NCBI GenBank assembly: GCA_963772225.1
Contig: CAVYWD010000011.1
Location: forward strand, 372,001 to 436,000
DNA length: 64,000 nt
Origin: CAVYWD01 sp963772225
Lineage (GTDB): Bacteria; Myxococcota; Myxococcia; Myxococcales; UBA5297
Reading direction: 5' to 3'
Part shown: positions 51,712 through 61,821 of the stretch, piece after piece
Numbering within the stretch: the first letter of the stretch is position 1
Layout of the letters: every line of letters begins with the position of its first letter
Position numbers and translations under genes: made by a program
The notes under the pieces: generated by a model
The model's database searches: none
What the model was told of the DNA's origin: nothing
The model's input: the letters and a program-made list of their open reading frames with translations, nothing else

Positions 51712-53178
51712 TCACCGCGCCGGCTCCCCGGGCGGCCGGGGCGCCTCGAGCCAGGCATCGGCCAGCGAAGGCGCTCCGGAGGCGTCGAAGCCCACCCCCG
51801 CCACCCCCGACCGCGCGGCAATGCGCACGGCCTGCGCATAGAGCGGCAGCAACGGAAGCCTCTCGCCCAGGTCCGAGGCGCGCGCGGCGGCGAGCGCGCG
51901 GCGAGCGGCCGCGTCGGCGCCGGCGCCGACCTTCCTGAGCTCTTCCCGGGCCGCGTCGCGGCCCACCCCGGCGAGGACGAGCTGCGCCAAGGCCATGCCC
52001 GCCTCCGGAAGCGCCGCGAAGCTCACCAGGGCGAGGTCGTAGTCGCCGCTCGCGAGCGCCGCGCGCAGCTCGGCCCGCGGCAGGCGCCTCAAAGAGAGCA
52101 GCACCCCGGCGTCGTGCAGCTTGACCTGGAGCCGCTCCCCGACGGCGCGGTGGTCGTCGTTGGACGCGTCGAGGACGAGGGCGAGCTGCGCCCCCGGCGG
52201 AGCCACCCGCTCGAGCCTCGGCGGCCGCGGCGGCCGGGCGGACGAGGACGGATCGAGAAGCGGAGGGAGAAGCCGATACATGGGCAGCGCCGGCGGGCGC
52301 ACGAAGGTCCTCGTCAGGTCCGCGACATCGATGGACGCCTCCACTGCCCGGCGAACCTGTGCCGCCCGGCCGCCCAGGCGCCCTGGGTTGAGCTCGAGGT
52401 AAGTCGTGAACAGCGCCGGCCCCTCGGCGCTCGCGCGGTCGGGGACGGGCACGGCGCTCAGGTCGGCCTCCGCGAGCGCGAGCGCCCGGGCTGCCGATCG
52501 CGCGTCGCCCGGCGTGAGCCGCGCGGCGTCCGCGAACGGGCGGCCGAGGGCGCAGTCCTCGAACGCGACGAAGCGCAGCTCTCCCGGGGCCCAGGCGAAG
52601 GGCCCGGCGCCGATGGGCCGAGGCGCGCCCATGCCGCGCGCCGGCAACACCGCACCCGCCGGGTGCACGAGCGCGCGCATCCAGTCCGGGTACGCGAACG
52701 CGAGCGAAGCCTGGAGGTCGAGCTCGCCGGTCGCCGCCAACCCGGAGAGGTTCCTGGAGGGCTCGGCGGCCCCCACCAGCGGCAGCGCGAGCACCGCATA
52801 GGGCGAGCCGAGACCCGGGTCGAGCAAGCGCGACAAGCTCGCGGCGACGTCCTGGGCGGCCACCGGGGTGCCGTCCTGAAACCGCGCCCCCGCCCGCAGC
52901 CGCATCCGGAAAAGCCGGCCATGGGCCTCGGGCTCGGGGACGGCCGCCAGCAGCTCGGGTTGGAGCGCGCCGTCCGCGCCCAGGCTCACGAGCCCCGCGT
53001 GCAAAAGACGCGCGGCCGCGAGGTCAGACGGGCTCACCGCGAGCGCCGGGTCGAGGGTCTGCGGCGCCGCCGGGAGCACCGCGCGCAGCTCGCCCCCGTA
53101 CCGCGCCCGCACGCCGGCGCGCGCCGCGCCCGCCGCCGCGAGGAGCGAGAGCGCGAGGGCCAGCCGCCCGGGCGTCAC
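51712..53178 (-). CDS. family 5 solute-binding protein (OppA/DppA-like)
   Basis: A 488-residue periplasmic binding protein. A signal peptide (RLALALSLLAAAGAARAG) starts from a GTG that overlaps the previous stop (GTGA). The mature chain has the SBP-family-5 pattern: YGGELRAVLPAAPQTLDPAL, HGRLFRMRLRAGARFQDGTP, VAAQDVAASLSRLLDP, and later DYDLALVSFAALPE. Family members deliver peptides, nickel or other solutes to ABC permeases, but no permease or ATPase gene is present here. It is translationally coupled to an FG-GAP protein and lies in an operon that starts with PBP1A. A role near the cell wall, for example muropeptide handling, is an inference from context. Confidence 0.8.
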   Translation of the reverse strand: MTPGRLALALSLLAAAGAARAGVRARYGGELRAVLPAAPQTLDPALAVSPSDLAAARLLHAGLVSLGADGALQPELLAAVPEPEAHGRLFRMRLRAGARFQDGTPVAAQDVAASLSRLLDPGLGSPYAVLALPLVGAAEPSRNLSGLAATGELDLQASLAFAYPDWMRALVHPAGAVLPARGMGAPRPIGAGPFAWAPGELRFVAFEDCALGRPFADAARLTPGDARSAARALALAEADLSAVPVPDRASAEGPALFTTYLELNPGRLGGRAAQVRRAVEASIDVADLTRTFVRPPALPMYRLLPPLLDPSSSARPPRPPRLERVAPPGAQLALVLDASNDDHRAVGERLQVKLHDAGVLLSLRRLPRAELRAALASGDYDLALVSFAALPEAGMALAQLVLAGVGRDAAREELRKVGAGADAAARRALAAARASDLGERLPLLPLYAQAVRIAARSGVAGVGFDASGAPSLADAWLEAPRPPGEPAR

Positions 53179-54542
53179 GGCTGCGCCTTCATGATGTAGA
53201 CGGCGCTGGTGCCGTCCGGGTTCCAGGCGGCGAGCACCGCCTCGTCGCGCCCTTCTCCGTCCAGGTCCCCGGCCGCCCCAGCCACGAAGCCGCCCGGGAT
53301 GGGCTCGCTCTCGAACAGCGGCCCGCCCGCCAAGCCGTCCGCGCGCCAGAGCCGGGCGCGGTCGTCGGCGCGCACCCGGCCGCTGGTCAAGAGCTGCGCC
53401 GCCCCGCCGCCATCGAAGTCGCCCATGGCCGCCCCGGCGCCCAGCGGGGGCAACGCCGTCTCCAGCGGCTTGAGCTCCTCCGAGAGCAGCGAGGCCTGGC
53501 CGTCGGGCGCGACGGCGAGGAACGCGGGTCCCCCGCCCCGCGGGCTGGCCACCACCGACACCGGTGAGAACGGCAGCGACGCCCCTTTCCCAGAGCTCAG
53601 CCGCACCTCGGGCGCGAACAGATTCCGGCCCGCGAGAGCGGACCCGCTGAGCACCCCTGCGGCGCCCGCGGCCAGGGCGGGCGCGTCGAGGGACTGCACC
53701 GGCTTGAGCTCTCCGTCTTCCAAGCGGAGGAGCTCGCCCTTGGCCAGGGCGAAGCTGTAGCTCGCGAGGCAGCGCGTCTCGCGCCTCGGGCTCCCCTCGC
53801 CGCCTGCCGCCGGCCCGCAGTCGACCGGCATCGCGACGGCGCCGGCGGGCTCGCGTGGCGGGCGCGCAGCCCGAGCCAGAGCCGCCTGCTCGCGCCGCGC
53901 GATCCGCTGGCCGTCCTCGCGCAACACGACGACCGCGGTCGGCAGCTGCAGAGCGATGTCCGCTCGGCCGTCGCCGTCCAGGTCGCCGACCGCCACCGCG
54001 ACCACCCGCTCCGCCAGTCGCGCCAGCGGGCGGAGCGAGAAATGAGTCGCGACAGCCGGCCCTTGCGCCGCTGAGCGGCGCGCCAGCGCGAGGACATCGG
54101 CGTCGGCAGGCGCGCGCGCGGCGACGGGGCCGCCACCCCGCGCGCGCACGGGGTCGGCGCCGGCCCAGAGGTTCACCCAGGTCGGCACGGCGTCGCCCCC
54201 CAGCGAGAGCTCGGCGCCATCGACGCGCGCCGCCAGGCGCAGGAGCCAGTCGAGCCCCCGGGCGCGAGCCTCGGCCTCGGCCGCCTCGGGGCCCGAGGCG
54301 AGCGGGAGCGCAGCCTTGAACCCCATCCGCGAGAGCTGGGCGACGAGCGCGGTCTGGGCGGCCCGCGCGAGCTCCGGCGCCCCGGGCGAGCTCACGGCGA
54401 CGCCGACGGAAGCCTCCGAGGGCGCGGCCTCGAGGGACTCGGCGAAGCGCTGGGCGGCGCCCTGGGCGGCGCGCTCGAGGCCGGGCGCCGCCGGGGCAGA
54501 CGCTCCCACGAGCGCCGCGGCCAAGGGGCACAGCCAGGTCAC
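53175..54542 (-). CDS. secreted FG-GAP/VCBS repeat protein
   Basis: A 455-residue protein starting at a GTG that overlaps the PBP1A stop by four bases. A signal peptide precedes a region of alpha/beta character (about 40-150; SVGVAVSSPGAPELARAAQT, LDWLLRLAARVDGAELSLGG) that resembles small periplasmic folds such as TolB N-terminal modules. The rest contains FG-GAP-type calcium-binding blades: VGDLDGDGRADIALQLP, MGDFDGGGAAQLLTSG and AGDLDGEGRDEAVLAAWN. Such repeats form beta-propellers for binding. It is located in the periplasm. Its coupling between a peptidoglycan synthase and a solute-binding protein suggests a joint envelope function. No enzymatic activity is predicted. Confidence 0.7.
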   Translation of the reverse strand: MTWLCPLAAALVGASAPAAPGLERAAQGAAQRFAESLEAAPSEASVGVAVSSPGAPELARAAQTALVAQLSRMGFKAALPLASGPEAAEAEARARGLDWLLRLAARVDGAELSLGGDAVPTWVNLWAGADPVRARGGGPVAARAPADADVLALARRSAAQGPAVATHFSLRPLARLAERVVAVAVGDLDGDGRADIALQLPTAVVVLREDGQRIARREQAALARAARPPREPAGAVAMPVDCGPAAGGEGSPRRETRCLASYSFALAKGELLRLEDGELKPVQSLDAPALAAGAAGVLSGSALAGRNLFAPEVRLSSGKGASLPFSPVSVVASPRGGGPAFLAVAPDGQASLLSEELKPLETALPPLGAGAAMGDFDGGGAAQLLTSGRVRADDRARLWRADGLAGGPLFESEPIPGGFVAGAAGDLDGEGRDEAVLAAWNPDGTSAVYIMKAQP

Positions 54543-57049
54543 GGGCGACGCCTCCCGCCGCCGTCTTCCAGGAAGAGCATGCCGGGGTCCGCCTCACCGG
54601 GCCGCGCGGCGACCTCCTTGGGCGAGGTGCCCTCGACGAAGACCTCCTCGCGCCCGGGGGCGCCCTCCGCCGCCCGGAGGCCGCTCTGCGGGTCGATGCG
54701 CACCGACTCCACGCCGGGCGGCTCGGTGAACTCCAGCCGCGGCCGCCCCTCGGTCGCGCCCTTCATAAACTCGAGCCAGATGGGCAGCGCCGCGGCGCCG
54801 CCGGTGAGCGTGGCGCCGAGCGAGCTGTGGTCGTCGAAGCCGACCCAAGCCGTGGCGACGAGGTCGGGCGTGAACGCCGAGAACCACGCGTCGCGCGCCT
54901 CGGAGGTGGTCCCGGTCTTGCCCGCGACGGGCCGGCGCAGCTCGCTCGCCTGGACCCCCGTGCCCATCTCCACCACCGAGCGCATCAGGGACGTCGTGAC
55001 ATAGGCGACGGCCGGCGAGAGGGTCTCCTCGGGCGCGGCGACGTGGGACTCGAGCACCTTGCCCGACGGGTCGACGACGCGAATGATGAGGATGGGCGAA
55101 GCGCGCTTGCCCAGCGCAGCGAAGGTCGCGTAGGCGTTGGCGAGCTCGAGCGGGCTCACCTCCGCGGTCCCCAGGGCGAGCGTCATGGTCTCCGGCAGCG
55201 GAGAGTCGATGCCCGCCCGCCGGGCGAGGTCGATGACGGCCTGCGGCCCGACGGCCTCGACCAGGCGCACCGAGACGGTGTTCTTGGACTTGGACAGCGC
55301 CTCGCGCAGCGTGAGCGGGCCCTCGTAGACGTCCTTCTCGAAGTTCTGCGGCTTCCACTCCTTGCCGGTCCACGGGTCGCGGATCAGCTCGGGAGCGTCG
55401 TTGACGAGGGACGCGGTGGTGAACTTGCCGCTGGCCAAGGCCGCCGCGTAGACGAAGGGCTTGAAGGCCGAGCCGGGCTGCCTCTTGGCCTGGGTGGCCC
55501 GGTTGAACGCGCTCAGGGCGAAGTCGTAGCCCCCGGCGAGCGCCAGGACGTGGCGGGTCGTGGGGTCCACCGAGACGAGCGCCCCCTGGACCTGAGGCAC
55601 CGGCGCGAGCGCGAGCGGGACCGGCGCCTCGTCGCCGGGCTTGGCGCCGGCCTTGGGGAGCTCGAGCACGCGGACGCGGACGAGCTGGCCCGCCGACACG
55701 ACCTCGGAGGCCTTCTTCGGCGGGTCGGTCCACTTGACCGAGTAAGGCCGCGCCCACTTCATCGGCTCGAACGCGAGGACGCCCTTGCGCATGCCCAGGT
55801 CGACGAGCGCCTCGGCGTCGCCCGCCGAGAGGACCGGCGCCACGACGGTGGCGCCTGGCTCCAGGGGCTCCTCGTCCACCGCGTCCAGCAGCCCTTCGGG
55901 GCTCTGGAGCGCCTCCGCCGTCGCGCGGCTGAAGTCCCAGAGAAGCTCCGACTTGCGGCCCGGCTTGCGAGTGAGCGCGGCCCGCTCGCGCGCCTCGAGC
56001 TTCGGGCGCGCCGCCGCCAGCGCCTTAGCGTCGACGGAGAGCGCCGCCGGCTTGAAGCCGAAGCGGTGATCGACCTCCTCGAGCCCGTGCTTGAGCGCGG
56101 CGTCGCACAGCTCCTGGAGGCGGCGGTCCATGCCCACCTCGACGCGAAGCCCGCCCTCGTAGACCTGCTGCTCGCCGTACCGCGCGACCAGGGCGCGGCG
56201 GACCTCCTCGGCGTAGTAGGGCCCCACCGGCTTGAACGCGCGGGGCGCGATGGCCAGGGGCCGCTTGATCTCCTCTTCGGCCTCCTCGCGCGTGATGAAG
56301 TGGTTCTCGGCCATCTGCCGCAAGACGTACGTCTGGCGCGCCTTGGCCCGGTCCGGGTGATTGATGGGCGAGAGGGGCGCCGGAGACTGCGGGAGCCCGG
56401 CGAGCAGCGCGGCTTCGCCCAGCGCGAGCTTCTCCACCGGCTTGTTGAAGAAGAAGCGCGAGGCCTCCTCGACGCCGTACCGCAGGTGGCCGAACAGGAT
56501 GTGGTTCAGGTAGATGGAGAGAATCTCGTCCTTCGAGAGGTTCTGCTCCAGCCGCCGCGACAGCACGGCCTCCTTCACCTTGCGCGCGACCGAGCGCTCG
56601 GGCGAGAGGACCAGGTTCTTCACCACCTGCTGGGTGATGGTCGAGGCGCCCTGCGAGGCGCGTAAATGAGTCACGTCCTTCAGGAGCGCGCGGGCGATGC
56701 CCAGGTAGTCCAACCCCTTGTGCTGGTAGAAGCTCGCGTCCTCGGCGGCGATGACCGCCTGCTTGAGCACCTTCGGAATGCGCTCGATGGGCACCACGGT
56801 CCGGCGCTCGTGAAAGAACTCGACGACCGGGGCGCCCGTGCGGTCGAACACGCGGGTCACCTGCGGCGGGCGGTAGTCGGTCACGGCCTCGAAGGGCGGC
56901 AGGTCCCGGCCGAAGTAGACGAAGAGCGCCACGACGCCGGCCGCGGCGAGCAGCGCGCCGCCCGCGGCGAGCGCCAAAATTCTCAGCACCTTCGCCGCGA
57001 GGCTCCGCCGCTCAGGGGCCTCGCGCTCACTCATCGGGTCGGTCGACAT
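54539..57049 (-). CDS. mrcA: penicillin-binding protein 1A, bifunctional peptidoglycan synthase
   Basis: An 836-residue class A PBP. One N-terminal membrane helix (VLRILALAAGGALLAAAGVV) is followed by a GT51 glycosyltransferase (AAEDASFYQHKGLDYLGIAR, ASTITQQVVKNLVLSPERS, GHLRYGVEEASRFFF). An OB-type insertion follows (about 370-560), then the transpeptidase with PGSAFKPFVYAAAL (Ser-x-x-Lys), SKSKNTVSVRL (SxN) and VAGKTGTTSEARDAWF (KTG). It polymerises and crosslinks peptidoglycan. Start 57049 follows GGGAG. Its stop overlaps the FG-GAP gene and that gene overlaps the solute-binding gene, giving a three-gene coupled operon. Confidence 0.93.
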   Translation of the reverse strand: MSTDPMSEREAPERRSLAAKVLRILALAAGGALLAAAGVVALFVYFGRDLPPFEAVTDYRPPQVTRVFDRTGAPVVEFFHERRTVVPIERIPKVLKQAVIAAEDASFYQHKGLDYLGIARALLKDVTHLRASQGASTITQQVVKNLVLSPERSVARKVKEAVLSRRLEQNLSKDEILSIYLNHILFGHLRYGVEEASRFFFNKPVEKLALGEAALLAGLPQSPAPLSPINHPDRAKARQTYVLRQMAENHFITREEAEEEIKRPLAIAPRAFKPVGPYYAEEVRRALVARYGEQQVYEGGLRVEVGMDRRLQELCDAALKHGLEEVDHRFGFKPAALSVDAKALAAARPKLEARERAALTRKPGRKSELLWDFSRATAEALQSPEGLLDAVDEEPLEPGATVVAPVLSAGDAEALVDLGMRKGVLAFEPMKWARPYSVKWTDPPKKASEVVSAGQLVRVRVLELPKAGAKPGDEAPVPLALAPVPQVQGALVSVDPTTRHVLALAGGYDFALSAFNRATQAKRQPGSAFKPFVYAAALASGKFTTASLVNDAPELIRDPWTGKEWKPQNFEKDVYEGPLTLREALSKSKNTVSVRLVEAVGPQAVIDLARRAGIDSPLPETMTLALGTAEVSPLELANAYATFAALGKRASPILIIRVVDPSGKVLESHVAAPEETLSPAVAYVTTSLMRSVVEMGTGVQASELRRPVAGKTGTTSEARDAWFSAFTPDLVATAWVGFDDHSSLGATLTGGAAALPIWLEFMKGATEGRPRLEFTEPPGVESVRIDPQSGLRAAEGAPGREEVFVEGTSPKEVAARPGEADPGMLFLEDGGGRRRP

Positions 57050-57145
57050 CGCTCTCCCTTTTTCGGCGGGCCGCATGGTAGCCACAGGCCTTTGGCGCCT
57101 CGCAAGCCCGGAGCGCTCGCGCTCGGGCCGGGCTCGGCGACCCAC

Positions 57146-58699
<1,554 letters not shown>

Positions 58700-58913
58700 G
58701 GGCCTGCCTCGAAGTTGGGAGTCCAGCAGTATAGGCCCGGCCCGCGCGGCGACCCGCGCCGAGACGTCAGCGCCCGCTCCGTCCGAAACTGGAAATTGAC
58801 AGACAGCCTCCCAAGCGGTAGAGGAGCGCCTTCTTTATCGGGTTCACCTTGGCCGTCGCCTTTCTCTCTGAATCGGCCAGAGGGCGGGCCCGAGCGCATC
58901 CGGAGGAGTGCAG

Positions 58914-59670
58914 ATGATTCGTCGCCTGGTGGCCCCTGCTGTCGCGGTCCTCTCGCTCTCGCTGATGGGCTGCCCGCCCAAATACCCGAAGTGCGAGAAC
59001 GATGAGCACTGCAAGGAGCACAACGAAGTTTGTGTCAATGGCACCTGCCAAGAGTGCGGCAAAGATCAGGATTGCAAGGCAGGGTTCGTCTGCCGAAACG
59101 CCAAGTGCACGCCCAAGCCCGAGTGCGAGGCGGACACTGACTGCCAGGTCGGGTTCAAGTGCAAGGAGCAGAAGTGCGCCCCGGAGTGCGGCGTCAACGC
59201 GGACTGCCCCTCGGGACAGCAGTGCAAGGCCGGCCGCTGCGCGCCGACGCCCGAGTGCCTCTCCGACGCGGACTGCGCCTCCGGCAAGAAGTGCGACTCG
59301 ATGGGCCGCTGCTCGGTGTCCAGCGATTCTCGGCTGCACGCTGCAGACGGTGTACTTCGACTTCAACGAGTACGCCATCACCCCCGACGCCAAGTCGACG
59401 CTCGACCAGGACGCCGAGTGCCTGAAGAGCAAGAAGGGCGGCACCGTGACGGTCGCCGGCCACGCCGACGAGCGCGGCACGGAAGAGTACAACCTGCACC
59501 TGGGCGAGCGCCGCGCGAACGCGGTGAAGAAGTACCTGGTCGCCATGGGCGTTTCGAATGGCGGCCTGAAGGTCGTCTCCTACGGCAAGGAGCGCCCGGC
59601 CGTGCAGGGTCATGACGAGGCCGCATGGGCCAAGAATCGCCGGGTGGAGCTGAACGAGACGGCCCGCTAG
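58914..59670 (+). CDS. Pal/OmpA-type lipoprotein with Cys-rich repeats, one frameshift near 59325-59331
   Basis: Two frames encode one protein of about 251 residues. The lipoprotein signal MIRRLVAPAVAVLSLSLMGC is followed by five repeats built on C-x2-D-x2-C (CENDEHCKEHNEVC, CGKDQDCKAGFVC, CEADTDCQVGFKC, CGVNADCPSGQQC, CLSDADCASGKKC). After a one-base excess near 59325-59331, the OmpA domain continues: TVYFDFNEYAITPDAKSTLD, GHADERGTEEYNLHLGERRA and KNRRVELNE, with the Asp/Arg pair that binds peptidoglycan diaminopimelate. It anchors outer membrane to peptidoglycan. The indel may be a sequence error. GGAGGA precedes ATG 58914; a terminator-like hairpin follows. Confidence 0.85.
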
Positions 59671-59695
59671 GCCGCGAGCTCGCGACTCCAACCTC

Positions 59696-59731
59696 GACGA
59701 GAGGGCGGGCTTTCGGCCCGTCCTCTCCTCG
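59696..59731 (+). terminator. rho-independent-like terminator
   Basis: GAGAGGGCGGGC, TTTC, then GCCCGTCCTCTC pairs over about 12 bases with one G-T mismatch, 30 bases after the Pal-type gene. The following CGTATTTGG is only a weak T tract, so efficiency is uncertain. Confidence 0.6.
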
Positions 59732-59780
59732 TATTTGGTGGTTCCGCTCTCTCGGTCCAGAGCCCAGCCTCCCGGAGGAC

Positions 59781-61286
59781 ATGGCCGTGCGCCCCCGAGC
59801 GCTCAAGCTCGTCTCTTTCGCCCCTTTGGCGGCGCTGGCGCTCTCCTGCGCGCGCGCCGGTGTCTCGCCCGATGAGCTCGCGGCGGCGCTCGCGGCGTGC
59901 CCTGAGTCGCTCGACGACGCCGCGCTGCGCGACCTCTCGCTCTACCAACGCTGCACGCTCCCGGCGGAGCTCGCGAAGGCGGTGCGCAACGACTACGCCG
60001 ACGACGAGCTCGGCGCGCCAGACTTCGCGTCCCTCGAGGCGTTCGCCGGCCGGGTGCCGCGCGAGAAGCTCGAGTACCAGCTGCGAACCTTCACGAACCC
60101 GGACCGCAGCCTCGAGGGCTGGTTCGAGCTCGGCCCCGACTTCCTGCGGCCGAGTCGAGTGCTGGCTCCCGAACGGCGCATCCACCTCGCGCCGCCGTTG
60201 GGGCATCCGGCCGCGGCGCGAGCGGGCGCGCTGCAGCCTCCGTTGGACGTCCTCCACCCCTACCGCGCCGAGCGCCAGGCCGAGCTGCGCGCCGCGGCAG
60301 TGCCCGGCCGCCCGCTGGCCGGGCTCCGAGTGCTGATCGACCCCGGGCACCTCGGGGGCTCCTACGCGGCGTTCGAGAGCCGCCGGTTCGAGTGGCCGGA
60401 GGGAGTGGCCGCGGGCATTCCCCCGATCCAGGAGGGCGACCTCACCTTGAAGACGGCGCTCGAGCTCGCTGCCGCCCTCGAAGCGCGGGGCGCGCGGGTG
60501 GCCCTGACGAGGGCGGCCCCTGGCCCCGAGGATGGCCCGGACCTCGCCGCCCTTCGCCCGGCCGCCGATCGCCTGCTTCGCCACCTCGCGCTCGATCCGG
60601 CGTTCGCCCGCGCCAGGGCCGCGCTTCGCCCGAAGGACCGCGCGGCGCTCGATGCCGCCGCCGCGCTGTTCGCGGTGCGCAAGCAGTTCATCTTCGAGAC
60701 GCTGCGCTCCCGGGCGCAACGGTTCGACGAATTCGCGCCGGACGTGACCGTCTCCCTCCACTTCAACGCAGGTCCCTGGAAGGGCGCCAAGCGCGCGGGC
60801 GAGGAGCTCGTGGCCATGGTGGGCGGCAACATCGAGGCGGGCCGCGCCTACAACCCGGCGTATCGCGCGCGGGCGCTCCGCGACGCGCTCGCCATCGACG
60901 AGTTCAACGCCTCGGCCACTCTGGGGTCCCTCTGTCTGCGCGCCATGTCTGCCTCGCTCGGCATCCCCGTCGCTCGAAAGAACCGCTACCCGGACCACGT
61001 CCCCATCCTCGCGGCGGACGGCCAGCCGAGCGGCGTCGATGCCTGGAACGGCGCGCTCCTGCGGTACGCGTCCGGGCCGGCGGTGCTCCTCGAGGGCCCG
61101 TTCATGAATGAGCTGAGCGAGATCCCGCGGCTCCTCGAGGCCATGCGGGCGCCCGTCGGATGCCCGGGGACCCGAACCGAGCAGTACGCGCGGGGTGCGG
61201 CCCAGGGCATCGAAGATTGGGCGCGGCGCTGGCTCGCCCAGGAGCAGAACGACTTCGGACCGGGCCTGGAGTCCAGCATTCGCTGA
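59781..61286 (+). CDS. N-acetylmuramoyl-L-alanine amidase lipoprotein (Amidase_3)
   Basis: A 501-residue lipoprotein amidase. The signal ends at lipobox LALSC. A polar, mostly helical region of about 180 residues follows, then the Amidase_3 domain: LAGLRVLIDPGHLGGSYA (zinc His), IPPIQEGDLTLKTALELAAA (zinc Glu), GARVALTRAAPGPEDGP and DVTVSLHFNAGPW (zinc His), with a late catalytic Glu in PAVLLEGPFMNE. It cleaves the amide bond between muramic acid and the stem peptide, helping daughter cell separation. A large insertion (about 300-360) distinguishes it from AmiC. The start follows GGAGG with short spacing. Outer-membrane anchoring on the periplasmic side is expected. Confidence 0.85.
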   Translation: MAVRPRALKLVSFAPLAALALSCARAGVSPDELAAALAACPESLDDAALRDLSLYQRCTLPAELAKAVRNDYADDELGAPDFASLEAFAGRVPREKLEYQLRTFTNPDRSLEGWFELGPDFLRPSRVLAPERRIHLAPPLGHPAAARAGALQPPLDVLHPYRAERQAELRAAAVPGRPLAGLRVLIDPGHLGGSYAAFESRRFEWPEGVAAGIPPIQEGDLTLKTALELAAALEARGARVALTRAAPGPEDGPDLAALRPAADRLLRHLALDPAFARARAALRPKDRAALDAAAALFAVRKQFIFETLRSRAQRFDEFAPDVTVSLHFNAGPWKGAKRAGEELVAMVGGNIEAGRAYNPAYRARALRDALAIDEFNASATLGSLCLRAMSASLGIPVARKNRYPDHVPILAADGQPSGVDAWNGALLRYASGPAVLLEGPFMNELSEIPRLLEAMRAPVGCPGTRTEQYARGAAQGIEDWARRWLAQEQNDFGPGLESSIR

Positions 61287-61821
61287 TTCGGCCCCCGGGG
61301 CGGTTCCGCGAAAGGTGCTGCATTCTGCAGGAGAGGGCTTCGAGCGCGGCACGGCGAGGGCGAGCGGCCGGTGAAGGAGCTCACCGGGTCGCGTTCGAGC
61401 CTGCGCCTGGACTCGACTCCGATTTCGAGCGCCCGGAACGACGTCTTCCGGAGCGTACCGCCCCACTCGCCGGCGACTTTCGCACCACATTTTTGTCGCT
61501 CGGGCCCGACGAAAATTACATTCGTGTCGACGGAGCCGACATGGTCGTCGGTCGATCGACAAATCGGTATTGGCGACCGACATCCATGTTTGCCCCGAGG
61601 TCGGCGACGCGATTCCAGATTCGCGCTCGCGATGCCTGGATCCACGCGGTTTGGGCGCGGGGGTTCCCTCTGAATCGTCGACGTTGATGCATGAAAGAGC
61701 GGCTGTGTCCGAAGGGTTTTCGAAGGCTGCAAACTGCGAGGCACGGCGCCTGCAGTGTCATGAAAACGTCTCGTCACCTCACAACGTCCTCTCTCTTGCC
61801 CAACCTCGGAGAACCCAAGAA
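61287..61821. other. 535-base intergenic region
   Basis: No gene is supported. GC drops in the middle (61480-61600). The frame of the permease is open through part of it, but the encoded sequence shows no family similarity. No riboswitch or repeat is recognised. Confidence 0.45.
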
